The notes under the pieces were generated by a model, which saw only the letters and a program-made list of their open reading frames with translations, was not told the origin of the DNA and did no database searches. From Phyto melanocephala (Eukaryota; Arthropoda; Insecta; Diptera; Rhinophoridae), in NCBI GenBank assembly GCA_941918925.1, contig OW799233.1, forward strand, positions 131,030,833 to 131,094,832: a stretch of 64,000 bases of DNA. Reading direction: 5' to 3'. Below, piece after piece: positions 21,801 to 31,717 of this stretch (position 1 is the first letter of the stretch; each line of letters starts with the position of its first letter). Made by a program: the position numbers and the translations under genes.

Positions 21801-23852
21801 ACCGCCGGTAATTTTTGCACTTAGCCGCCACCACGCCGTTTTTCTACCAACAGCTTGGACCTATGCTATTGCTAAAAAAAATTGTTCAACAAATTTTTAG
21901 TTTTTAAGTTTAATGTTTGTTAAAGTATGTCCAAACAAACACTAGAGTGAAATGCATATGTTTTATTAGTTATTAAAATTATTCAAATTACAAAAACTCT
22001 ATTTATATTCTCAGACAAAGTATATTCCATTGTTTACAAAAATAAAAAATCTTTTCAACCTTTTATATTTTTACAATTTGAAAACAGCTGATTTGGTGAT
22101 CTGACAGTTTTCCCATTTTACACGCAAAAAAAGTACGGGTAAAGTCTGGTAAAAAGAGAAACACAAATTACTCTCTCATGAACGTTCTCATTTACCCAAT
22201 CTTCAACACAAGAAACGCTTTTCGGTAAAATTGGGAGCACGCGGGTTCCCGCGGTAACGAACGTCGAACAAACCTATTATATTTTTCCGTTGATTTAGGT
22301 ATTGTAATTTATTTAAAATTAATTAATTTTCTTTTCGAAAAATATTAAAACACAGAAACTTACTTATTAATTTAAAAAAAAAAGATTTGTTGTTTCTTAA
22401 ATACCTAAAAAAAATCAGCTCGTTGCCATAAGTTTGCAACACACATGAAAAATGCACTCACGCCGCTTGGTAGCAAAAAATTAGTGCATATTTGCACTAA
22501 TTGCAAAAATGCTACCAAGAGTGAATTCTAATATTATAATAAACTAGCGAACCCCCTGCACACTTGGTAGTGCAAAAAAGAAAATAAAAAAATGAATTCG
22601 AATTCATTTAAATCAGTAATAAATTGCTTTTATTGTAATGGTTGGATTAAATCGAATTGTAATGAATTTAAAAACGAAATGTATTTGAGTTTTTTAAAAT
22701 ATTAACTTGGTATTGACTTCACCATTCATATGAACTTTTTAAAACAAAATCGCTTCACGCATTCCAGAGAACATCAATTACTAACACAATGCAACTTATT
22801 TTAATATTATTACTAGCCAAGCCCTGCGCGCGTTGCTTCGCCCCTTAATGAATTTCATTTGAATATCAAGTACAAGTAGCTAAAAATTATAACTTATTAT
22901 TTTTTTGTTTGGGTCACTTTTTTAATCACGAAATTGTATAATCACGAGAGTTCAATATGTGTGCAAAGTTTCAGAAAAATCGGTCAAGTGCAAGTAGCTA
23001 AATATGATAACTTATTTTTATGGGCGTAACTTCGCCCACTTTTTACGACCCATAAATACTCCCTGGCATATGTATAACAACTTGCCAAAGTTTGAGTCCG
23101 ATCGGCTTTACGGTTTCAGAGTCTATAGCTAACACACACACAGACAGAATTTCACTTTTATATGTATAGATATTAATATTAAATTGATATTAATAAGATT
23201 TTTGTTTGAAAATCAAAGTACTCTTTAATTTTGTCATGATTGAATGGTCAGTTTAATTATTTTCAGTCAATGCGTGTAAAATCTATCACTTTTGCTACAA
23301 TCTTTTTACAACCAGTAGCTATATGGTTATTTACTACAGAAAACTTTTTCAAACAGATAATTCTATTCGAACATTAAATTCTCTGAAAATTACAAGTTTT
23401 ATTGATATTTTGTTTAGTTGTTTTTAGTTCTTAATTTTTATATTAGAAAAAGTTGACTGTAAAAAATAAACAGAAACACACTCATTTTTTTACAGAGTAA
23501 AACCATATCCTCGTAAAAGTATGAGCTTTTCCAATGAACGCATGCGTGAAATCGAAAGACATAATCAAATCCTTTTACGCAAAATTCTAACACAGAAGCC
23601 CACATACCCACTCAAAAACAAATCTTCACAATCTTCCGTAAACAAGGTAATTTGTATTATACAAACTTGTATTCTTAATATTTTTTGTTTTTGTATCTTT
23701 TTTCTCAGCTATCTTCAACTCATTCTAACACACGTCTTACAAACTCAGCATTAAATCGCAAAAAGCAGCAACGTCAAATTGATTTGGATAATCAAGTCCT
23801 AAAGCGTAAAATCGAAGCTATTGCAATGCGCAGGCATCCTTTGATTTCCTAA
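15805..23852 (+). CDS. hmw: hemingway: CFAP97-domain ciliary/flagellar protein
   Basis: Four coding exons with GT-AG borders: 15805-15993, 17437-18644, 23496-23646 and 23709-23852, giving 563 aa; phases 0, 2 and 0 agree. Residues 1-63 and most of exon 2 are acidic and disordered (long Asp/Glu runs). The C-terminal part from about residue 466 carries the CFAP97/KIAA1430 domain: a SFSNERMREIERHNQ helix and a second QQRQIDLDNQVLKRKI helix. In Drosophila, hemingway is needed for sperm flagellum assembly and ciliary motility. The gene lies tail to tail with WRNexo, 231 bp apart, as in Drosophila. AATAAA at about 23945 is the likely poly(A) signal. Intron 3 (4.85 kb) is full of transposons. The acidic N-terminal part is assigned from open frame and splice sites only. 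Confidence 0.85.
16690..17175 (+). repeat. Dispersed repeat with GCCATCTTGAATTTT modules
   Basis: Two diverged modules inside hmw intron 1 share GCCA(T/A)CTTGAATTTT, ATAGTTTACT and a CTGGTCA..CTTTC stretch. An inverted relative lies at 49235-49470 in glass intron 1. No coding capacity is visible and the class is unknown. Confidence 0.5.
18775..19003. repeat. MITE with about 36-bp inverted termini
   Basis: The left arm contains GATGGTCACAAGTAGAAA and the right arm TTCTACTTGTGACCATC; the match extends to about 36 bp with few differences. Total length is about 230 bp with no coding capacity, and TA lies just outside the best-paired part on both sides. It sits at the start of hmw intron 3. Confidence 0.75.
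19225..19610 (-). pseudogene. Mariner-like transposase relic
   Basis: The minus strand reads DVNVSVTEDSKLSIQRLSQQ (end of the DNA-binding region) and, in another frame, WFQQDNETCHVARETITLLN and PRSCNLTPLD (catalytic core with the second and third acidic residues). The two parts are fused by a large internal deletion and frameshifts, so it is inactive. Lies in hmw intron 3. Confidence 0.75.
21152..21615. repeat. Foldback element with about 110-bp inverted arms
   Basis: Left arm 21182-21292 and right arm 21510-21617 pair over about 110 bp at roughly 90 percent. The stretch TATTGAGTTTTA occurs on both sides (21140-21151 and 21616-21627), possibly a 12-bp target duplication. The centre holds a hammerhead-like module (minus strand, 21321-21367) and a TTTCACCTATCAAATGACA stretch shared with 53501-54058. 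Confidence 0.7.
21321..21367 (-). ncRNA. Hammerhead-ribozyme-like fold, copy 1 (degenerate core)
   Basis: On the minus strand: GAGTG, an altered core TAATGAT, stem II GAAATC-GTAGCT-GATTTC, GAAA, ATGCAT, TC, CACTC. Stem I (GAGTG/CACTC) and stem II pair perfectly, and the GAAA and TTC cleavage-triplet positions are kept. The CTGATGA core is changed, so this copy is probably inactive. Confidence 0.5.
22811..23172 (+). repeat. Dispersed insect repeat starting TACTAGCCAAGCCC
   Basis: Contains TACTAGCCAAGCCCTGCGCG at the start, GGGCGTAACTTCGCCCAC in the middle, and CAGACAGAATTTCACTTTTA before a TATAGATATT end. It is GC-richer than its surroundings. This layout is widespread in insects; I cannot assign the class with confidence. 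Lies in hmw intron 3. Confidence 0.5.
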
Positions 23853-24083
23853 TACGAGGAACACACATAGTAAATTTGTGTATGTAATTTAAAATACAAC
23901 TGCAATTGTTAATAGAATCGGTGAGATTATTGAGTTTTTCTGATAATAAATATGCATATATTTTATTTTTTTAAATCTTAATACATATATTGTCGTTATT
24001 TTATTTGTAGTAGGACACACATACATATATTTAACAATTTTAGTCATTTGCTGTTTTAAAAAAATATATACAACTTTATTTTC

Positions 24084-26518
24084 TTAAATTGCAACTTCAT
24101 TGGCTTTTTCGGTTATAAAGTTTTCTCCCAAAGCCTTGACCACCTTAAAAGCCGCTTCACCATTTTCCTCTTTAAACGCCACCTCATTAATTTTTTTGAT
24201 TTTGGCTCGCCTTTCTAATTCATAATAAATAAGTTGTCCGATCTGTTTTTAAAAAGAAAAATTTTTTAAACATATTTTTAAGTTCGTATGTTATAGGGCT
24301 TACATAAACATCAATTGCTGCATACATTAGCTGATCTTCATCTAAAGGTATAACATGCCATTTGCTCATACGAACTTTTTTGTTTTTGTCTATAGCTTTT
24401 TCCACCTAAATTGAGAGATATTAAAAAAAGACAAACAATGATCGTAGGAGAAAAGAAGTGCTTGAACTTACTATATAATTAGCTAAACGATCTAAACTCC
24501 AGCGACCACCAGTCTCACAAACTTCATTACACCAAACACCCAAATCTAAACCATTGACAATGAGATCATCTGATTTTACTTCAGGAAAATCACGACCCAA
24601 TTTACGGAAATCACTAAACACGAGATGAAAGTTTCAATTAGTACAAAAAATATTTTTTTATATTTCTTTCTGAATGTGGAAAACATGTTGTTTAAGTTTT
24701 ATGTTTAAAAATTTTTCCTACAAAAAATCTCATTTCTACGAAGATGTTTAACCAAAAATTTACAAACAAAAATATTTTATAGAAAGCTTAGTTTGAGAAA
24801 ATTTTTATTCTATAATTTTATGTTTGAGAACTTTTATAAATTAGAGAAAATTTATCTGTTCACAATACATTGTATAGATGTTATACACAAAAATATTTGC
24901 CAAGCTTTGTTTAAATAGATTTTGTAAAAAAAAAGCTATTGTGTTTCAATATGTATATTTTCTACAGAAAATTTTATATTCGACGTCTTTCTATAGGAGA
25001 TTCTATGATAAATTTTATGCTAAACAAGAACAATTTTTATATAAAAAAAAAATACGTTTGAATTGATTTTTTTACCCTATTGTTTCATGTTTGTTAGCAG
25101 ATTCGTAATTGCGCTATACCAGCGACTAGTTTCCACTTAATGCCAGCTATCTGACAAATAATGTAGATTACTATAAAAGAACCAAAATGTTATTTAAAAA
25201 CAATTTCGTTAAATTAGAGAACGTGTTTTTACATTTATATTAACTGATTTGAACCAGTTAACCAGAAATTGTTTAAGTCAAAAATAGATTTAGTTTTTAG
25301 AAATATACAAAGGAAATTATTTTTTTTTTCACTTTTAAACCGAATTAAGGATTAGTGATCGACTATCAAATTAAACCTTTTTTATTATATTTTATATTAG
25401 GCTATATAAAAACAGATGTTGGTAAATTTCGTACTAACTCAATGTTATATGAAAGACATGAATAAATTAGAACAAATAATTCTATGTTTCAATTTTCAAT
25501 AAAATACTGAGTTAAATAGTTGATATTTACACACAACATTTGTAGTTCTGATCAAAAAGAGTGCTGATGATGAAACCGTAGCTGGTTTCGAAAATGCATT
25601 CCACTCAGCTAACTTTTCCTAGATATTCTGTCATTATCACATAGAACTTATAGCCTAATATAAAATATAATACAAATTAAAAAGAAAAGTTCAAATGTAA
25701 TACTTAAAAATACAATAAACCTTTTTTAATCATGCATTGTAAACAAAAAAAGTGAGCTCTATCAAGTAATATAAATTGTGGCTTCACAATAACCGGTATT
25801 TAAGTTTTCAATACGAATAATCTGAATTAAGAATTCAGTCTTTATATTTCTAAAGTATGTAGATACCTACTTTTTGACATTAACACCATGCAAACGTACA
25901 CGCTTATGCTTAAGCAAAGCCACTAAAGCAGCTGGCAGTTTCTTTAGATTCGTTAGCTGAAATACATAACAAATCTTTTCGTTAGCACAAAGTTGTATAA
26001 CAGCCGACTTCCCTGGGCCAGTTTTAAATGAAAAGGGCCATTCCATATCGAAAGCTATTGGTACCAGACCTTCACCAGGTTGTTTTTCCAACCATTGTCT
26101 ATAATATAAAGAAGTATTATACCTATACTCTTCAGATATCACCAAAATAAAACCAACAATAAGCTATCGGAAGCCTCGGCAATTTCATTGGCATTTGTGT
26201 AATATATGATAGCTCCATGATATTTAACAAAAGTCAAAGGTTTTTTAGTCTCCCTTTCGGATATTGCTGCTTGACCACCCTCTTCAGCCATTGAGCGTGT
26301 GTTGCGCGTTAAACGCGTACTACGTCTTTTAGGAGGATTTTCATCATTTTCTTTTTCTTGTTTTAACTAAAAAGTAAAAAAATAAATGTATTATTGTACA
26401 TATTTATGTATAATTGCCTATTATTGTACAAAACTTTTTTATTCGGTTAAGCATTGTGAAATGTTTAATATACCATTACCGTTTCACCATTACTCTTTAA
26501 CGTCCGTTTGTCAGCCAT
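24084..26518 (-). CDS. WRNexo: WRNexo: Werner-type DEDDy 3'-5' exonuclease
   Basis: Six coding exons on the minus strand: 26518-26480, 26366-26158, 26098-25871, 24613-24472, 24405-24304 and 24242-24084, giving 292 aa with consistent phases. The first 80 or so residues are basic and Arg/Lys-rich. The exonuclease domain shows motif I FDMEW (Asp, Glu), motif II NVKNDFRKL (Asp) and motif III YAAIDVY (Tyr..Asp), i.e. the DEDDy metal-binding set. GPGKSAVIQ and [20 protein letters not shown] are near-identical to Drosophila WRNexo as I recall it. Like the fly protein it has only the nuclease, no RecQ helicase. The donor of intron 2 (GTTGGT, intron 59 nt) is weak but is the only one I found that keeps the frame. 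The poly(A) signal AATAAA lies within 10 bases of the stop. Intron 3 holds a foldback repeat. Confidence 0.92.
25383..25672. repeat. Inverted-repeat element inside WRNexo intron 3
   Basis: A perfect 24-bp inverted pair built on TATTTTATATTAGGCTATA (25383-25406) and its complement (25649-25672) encloses about 240 bp that includes a hammerhead-like module. Confidence 0.6.
25559..25606 (+). ncRNA. Hammerhead-ribozyme-like fold, copy 2 (best core)
   Basis: Stem I GAGTG (25559-25563), core CTGATGA (25564-25570), an extra T, stem II GAAACC-GTAGCT-GGTTTC (25572-25589), GAAA (25590-25593), self-complementary ATGCAT (25594-25599), TC (cleavage expected after 25601), stem I CACTC (25602-25606). All conserved core bases are present. 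The unpaired T between core and stem II and the very short stem III argue for weak activity, perhaps only as a dimer. Confidence 0.6.
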
Positions 26519-27684
26519 GAATTTTTTAACAACAAGTTTTATTTAAATAAAATTAATAAAATTATCTCGGAACAAAACAAAATTGTTGTTAGTCATAAAT
26601 TTATTTTGTTAATTTTCGGCGCCAAAACCAGTTTTCAACATAATTGCCAACTGTTTTTTACAAGGCGTTATTACACTATGGTCCTACAGATATAGGAATT
26701 TCCATCGCCAAAAAATATTAAAAAACAATTTAATATTAATAAAATAACAGCACGTTAATGCAAATTGTAATCATATATTTTTCTTACAATCTCAATGCTT
26801 TTCATAAGCTATTTCTTAAAAAATCATAATAGTGGTAACCAACCATTAAAGGATTTCTTTACAACTTCCATATATGTATTTCATTATACACAACCAAAAA
26901 TGTTTATTGCTGTAAATAAAATATTGACATTACCGCTGAATATATGACCTATCGGACAGAAGAATGATGTTAAATTTTTTTAAAAAATCCTGTTAAGTGT
27001 AAACTAAAAATTTTAAGAAAGCAGCTAGATTTTTAACTATATTACAATTTAAGGGATAAATTGCAAACTTTTTTCAATTAAATAAGAATTTGTTAAAAAT
27101 CCTTCACATAGCCCTTAAATTGGTTCAAAAAATATAAAGTCCCCATATACACTTAATAAATTGAAAGAATATAAGAAAAATAATGTATAGTACATGACAT
27201 TATTCTCCGACATTTTTTAAAAATAGATTAAAAAATTTATTATTATTATTTTATAGCGAACAATAACAAAATTTTTCATGCATGATTGCGTCATGATACT
27301 GAATCAAAAAAGATCTATATATAAACTTTAAATCTAAACCTGACATTCCATTGAACAATATTATTTTGACAAGGAAATACAAAGAGATATTAAGAGAAAA
27401 AGTTAGTTGAAGAGTTTCGTAATTTGTTTAGTTTACCAAATCTTATCTTTTCTATTCGAACAATACCGTAACATTGGGGATAAAATAAATGAAATAAATG
27501 ACATGAGAAAGTTTAAGATTGCACTATCAATAAGTTAAGCTTTAGAGGTACAAAAGGTGGGTCTATAAAGATCGGTAGATATCCCGCTAATAGCTAAAAC
27601 GTATTTTTGGCCACTTAATTAAAAATGTTAAGTTAATTCTTAAACAACATTTCGTTGTATACTGACCTCACAGAAAATAAAAAA

Positions 27685-27800
27685 AATGATTATAAACATT
27701 GATTGTTAAAAACAATTATCTGTTCTTATCGCTACCTAACTGGTGGCTAGAGCAGGACAAAAAAGTGATATAAATGAAAGATAATAACAAACAAAAGTAA
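27685..27800 (+). repeat. Dispersed repeat, three partial copies in the window
   Basis: ACATTGATTGTT, CTGTTCTTA.CGCTA.CTAAC and CTGGTGGCTAGAGCAGGACA occur here. Inverted matches lie at 30540-30660 (GTCCTGCTGTAGCCACCAGTTAG and AAGAGTCAATAGGTGTAATG) and a longer chain lies at 33100-33250. Class unknown. Confidence 0.5.
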
Positions 27801-27955
27801 AAGGGTTGCTGTTAGGTTAAAAATTTCAATCTAACTTGTTGTGGTAAAAATATATGAAAAAGGAAAAACTAAAAATTAGTTACCGAATTCAATTAACTTA
27901 AGTCCCGTGAGTTAAATAGATGATATTTACAACCAACATGTAACCACCGATCAGA

Positions 27956-28003
27956 GAGTGCTGATGATGAAATCGTAGCTGGTTTCGAAAATGCAGTCCA
28001 CTC
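27956..28003 (+). ncRNA. Hammerhead-ribozyme-like fold, copy 3
   Basis: Same order as at 25559: GAGTG, CTGATGA (27961-27967), T, stem II GAAATC-GTAGCT-GGTTTC with one G-U pair, GAAA, ATGCAG, TC, CACTC. The flank GAGTTAAATAG-TGATATTTAC about 50 bp upstream is also shared with copy 2, so both come from one element family. Confidence 0.55.
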
Positions 28004-28448
28004 GGCTAGTGACGGTAAAAATATTATTTTTCAAGATTTATTCTTTCATTTATCACAATTATAAAAAAAAATCTTTGTAAAAATAAACAATTATAAATAT
28101 AAACTCAAGCCTGATTAAAAATATTAGTTTAAACAAAAAAGTTCAACAAAAATAAATATTCAAAAGCTACTTATTATACAAAAAAATATTTCTATATAGA
28201 CAATAAATAATATGTATGCGTTTTGATTAGAATACCCGTTATATATTTTGAATTTAATTAAAATTAATACAAATTATATTTTTATGCTGGCAACTTTACA
28301 TATCTCTTTATCATAGTTGGCAACTTACCGAAAAACAGCTGCATTGCTTTAACCGAAAATACACAACTTAACATATTTATTAGTGAAAAAGCAATACATT
28401 TTTGAAACTTTTATAGTTTGTAACATAAAATATAAGAAATAAATAAAC

Positions 28449-29589
28449 ATGTGTGAAACAAAAGTAAATACATTCTTTATATCGGAGAAAATTTCAAAAG
28501 TGCGTTGGGTACCGGAACAGTTGAAGGAGAGTGAACGTTTCCTTAGCGGGAGTTGGAATATGCCCAAGAACTTTGTTAGGATTTGGCGCCTTCAAAAGAA
28601 TCAGTATGAAGATGATTACAATGAGTACGTGCCAAGGTGCAATGATAAATTTGCCATGTCTGGTGATGTTACTGGCATAGAACTCGTTACTGACGAGACT
28701 GCCATAGTAAGTTGTAGTGATGGTAAGTTTTTGATAAAATATGTTACATGTGCCAGTTTTAATGATATTTTGTCTAGGCCGCTTAACTTTGTTAAAAATT
28801 AAAAAGGCCGTCGATGAGGATAACTTGCAAGAGGAGGGCAAAAGTGAGCTTTTACATAAGTTTGATGCAAGCGGTGAGTCGGCCAGCTGTACTGCTATCT
28901 CAGTGTATGGAAAGGAAGTGGCCACTGTAGGCGAAGATGGTCGTCTGAATATTATTGACACCCAGGCTCATTTGGCAGTAAGAAGATCAGTGGAGGCAGA
29001 CAGTTTGTCATTACTTTCGGTTCTTTATGTTAATCCTCAGGAGATTCTAGTTGCCAATCGTATGGGTGTTATACGCATGTTCGATATACGTTCTTCTGCT
29101 GAATCAACACCCTCGGCTGCTTTTATGACATCCTGTGAAGATGAGAGACTTTCCAATTATGTTTCCTGTTTAACTTCACACCCCACTCAGTCACATATAG
29201 TTTTGGCGGGTTCAGAAGAAGGTTCCATTACTGTTTGGGATTTACGTAACCCCGGGTTTCCAGCCTCCTATCTATCCGCTCATAACAGTCCTATTACCGA
29301 TATAGGTTTCCACCGATCCGATCCTTCTAAACTCTTTACATCTGCCGAAAGTGGGGAACTGTGGCTGTGGTCCCAACATTACTCCTTAGGTGTTACTGGT
29401 GGCGTAGAGCATTCTAGTAACGACAACATCAATCCCTGGTTAAATGGAGAACGTGCAAAGAACCGCATCAGTGTGACTTCATTAATATCTGATTTACGCA
29501 AAGCTATAAATACATTTGATTCTCAAAGTTCGAAAATAATGTGCGGCAGTGATAGTGAAGCGTTCTATTTTGTGGATAATATATTATAA
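28449..29589 (+). CDS. Nup43: Nup43: WD40 nucleoporin of the Nup107-160 complex
   Basis: Two coding exons, 28449-28722 and 28778-29589, split by a 55-nt GT-AG intron (phase 1), giving 361 aa. The protein opens with a FISEKISKVRWVPEQL segment and then shows WD40-type blades; clear ones are VRIWRL, LNIIDTQ, IRMFDIRSS, ITVWDLRNP and LWLWSQ. Nup43 is one of the seven-bladed propellers of the Y-shaped pore scaffold and is needed at kinetochores in many animals. Position between WRNexo and glass matches Drosophila. AATAAA at about 29700 is the likely poly(A) signal. Confidence 0.92.
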
Positions 29590-31110
29590 AAAAATACAAG
29601 GTGCTAAATTGTTTTATGTTATTTTAAGTATGTTGTGTGTTTTGTTCTATTAAAAGTAAGTTTTTTTTTAAATCAAACACAAGACACAATCGACCAATTC
29701 AATAAAGTTGCTTATCATTGCTATTCTTGCTACATAATTATCTATGCATGACAAAATTGTTGGTAAATTTCACATATGTTGGGTATGTTTAAGAAATGTT
29801 TAACATTTTATTATCTATTCTTATCTCCTATTTTTGTATAAACTATTAAATTTTTTATAGAAAGAAAGAATTTTGAAATGCACGTAAGGTAACATTTAAA
29901 ATACAATAAGGTAAAATTTGTAATTTTTGTATTAAAACTGTTTCTTAAAAATACCAAAAAAGATATTTTTTTTTTGTAAACTAAATATGTAGATTAAAAA
30001 GGTGGAATTTTTATGGCTGACCAAATCGATTCTGTTTAATAAATTTTTACATATATCCATTTTATCTAATAATAAAAATAAAGATGTTCGTAAACGACGA
30101 CTTACCTATTAATATGTACATATATAACCGTAACCACAAATAATTCGTACACCAGTATTAGATTGTAATTTATTAATTTTAATAGGTTAAATTTGTACAA
30201 AAGAGATCTAATTAAAAAAAACCAACAGAACCAAGGGAAACAAAACATTACCTACTTAAAAATTTATGTGCATATTGGGTTCGCTCGTTTACTTAACATT
30301 TTTAAATATTCGACCATATTAATTAGTACGGCATATGAGAGCCTCATTGATACTCCGTAACATATCCTTTGATATCATTTATGGATATTTTTCTTTTAAT
30401 CATGGACTCTATGCTATGCATTTATTAGGGGTAATGGAGTTCCATATTTTTTGCGGCTTTTTCTCTAATTTTATAATTATTTTTTAACCTAACGGACTCT
30501 ATTATATATTGTTATTTTAGCAGTATGGACTAATGCTCCATGCGCTTGTAATTATCTTTCATATAATTACTAGTTTTGTCCTGCTGTAGCCACCAGTTAG
30601 TACGGTTTTGTTGAAGAGTCAATAGGTGTAATGAAAATGTAGGTAAAATTGGCTTTCGGTTTTTAATTTGTAAACTATGTACAATTAACAAGTTGGAGTC
30701 CTATGACAACCTTATATTTAAATCGATAGTTAGATATATAAAAAGGGCAGATATGTAACTAGTATGAAGTTAAAAGAAACTAATATATTTCTAACCACAT
30801 ACTTGTTACCTTGTTCGCAGAGTAAGTCAAATTGATCTAATAGTAGATGTCGAAGCAGGAAACGTTATTGAACGAACTTTATTATTGTTGGCAATACCAA
30901 AAAAATGAAAGCGGCGTTACATTACGGGGACTTAGTAATGTTTATAACTGTATATTTACATTTGGCTTTAACATTCATTCTAAGTTTGATATTTGCACTG
31001 GCTAGTCAATAAAGATTTAATTATAAAACTTCTTGAATATTAATATCCTTTTTATGGTTACATCTTAACGTGAGTAGAACACAAAAACATAACAATAGAG
31101 TTGCAATATA
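29590..31110. other. Intergenic, Nup43 3' UTR and repeat pieces
   Basis: AT-rich. It holds the Nup43 3' UTR and an inverted copy (about 30530-30670) of the repeat seen at 27685 and 33100. No gene seen. Confidence 0.45.
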
Positions 31111-31714
31111 AGGTTCGTTCGAGTACTTTTACTGCACTTTGTAGTAAATGAGTAATTATTTAGTAAATTGAAAATTTTACTCTCAAAAAGAGAATTTGTT
31201 CAAAAAAGTACTCGAACAGACATTTGTAAAAATTCGTAAGATTGAAGCAACAGCTGATGGCAAATAAATAAAGTTTAATGGGAACTATGTACATACATAC
31301 ATATGTGCAAATATGTATTTAAGTATGTATACCTGCGCCAGATTCAGGCAGTTCCATTCTTTCGTCTGTAGACATTGTTAACTAACTTTATTTTACAAAC
31401 AATTTAAATTTAATAATATTTTGCACTTTTGTTTGGATTTTCCTTTTTTTAAATATTTTTTTCACAAATTGTATACTTTTTGTTTGCTTACGTTTGTTTG
31501 TTTACCTTTTGAATCATGTTTTTTGGTTTTGCTAAATCTTACAGCAAGAAATTTCTGTTGTAAAAATTTGCAAATACTCAGTCAAGAACTGTCACTTTTC
31601 GCTCTCTATTTGTGCTCTCATTTACTACAAATTTGTGTAAACGAACGCAATTTCGTAAAATGCAGTAAAAATTTGTACAAATTCGTACAAATTTGTGAGT
31701 TCTCGAACGAACCT
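31111..31714 (-). mobile_element. 604-bp TIR element with a first-exon-like piece
   Basis: Ends AGGTTCGTTCGAG and its complement, with 3-bp duplication ATA (31108-31110, 31715-31717). On the minus strand near 31333-31377 an ATG opens a 15-codon stretch (MSTDERMELPESGA) that ends at a GTATAC donor-like site. The same stretch is kept in the related element at 33472-34996. It looks like an internally deleted derivative of a larger transposon that retained its first exon. Confidence 0.75.
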
Positions 31715-31717
31715 ATA

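Larger units (their letters stand above)
20396..22275. mobile_element. 1.9-kb TIR element (AGGTTTGTTCGACGT ends), non-coding
   Basis: Starts AGGTTTGTTCGACGT and ends with its exact reverse complement. It is flanked by the 3-bp duplication ATT (20393-20395 and 22276-22278). The ends resemble the AGGTTCGTTCGAG ends at 31111-31714 and 33472-34996, which also have 3-bp AT-rich duplications. No transposase frame is seen. A foldback element (21152-21615) is nested inside. A 3-bp duplication fits Harbinger- or Zator-type DNA transposons, but the class is not proven. Confidence 0.75.
26519..28448. other. Divergent intergenic region between WRNexo and Nup43
   Basis: About 1.9 kb between two genes pointing away from each other; it should hold both promoters. 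No promoter element can be fixed. Repeats occupy part of it (27685-27800 and about 27885-28050). Confidence 0.5.

Noticed and set aside
23521..23754. Small separate gene in the CFAP97 stretch
   Set aside because: Splice sites at 23496, 23646 and 23709 and matching phases show it is exon 3 of hmw running into an intron.
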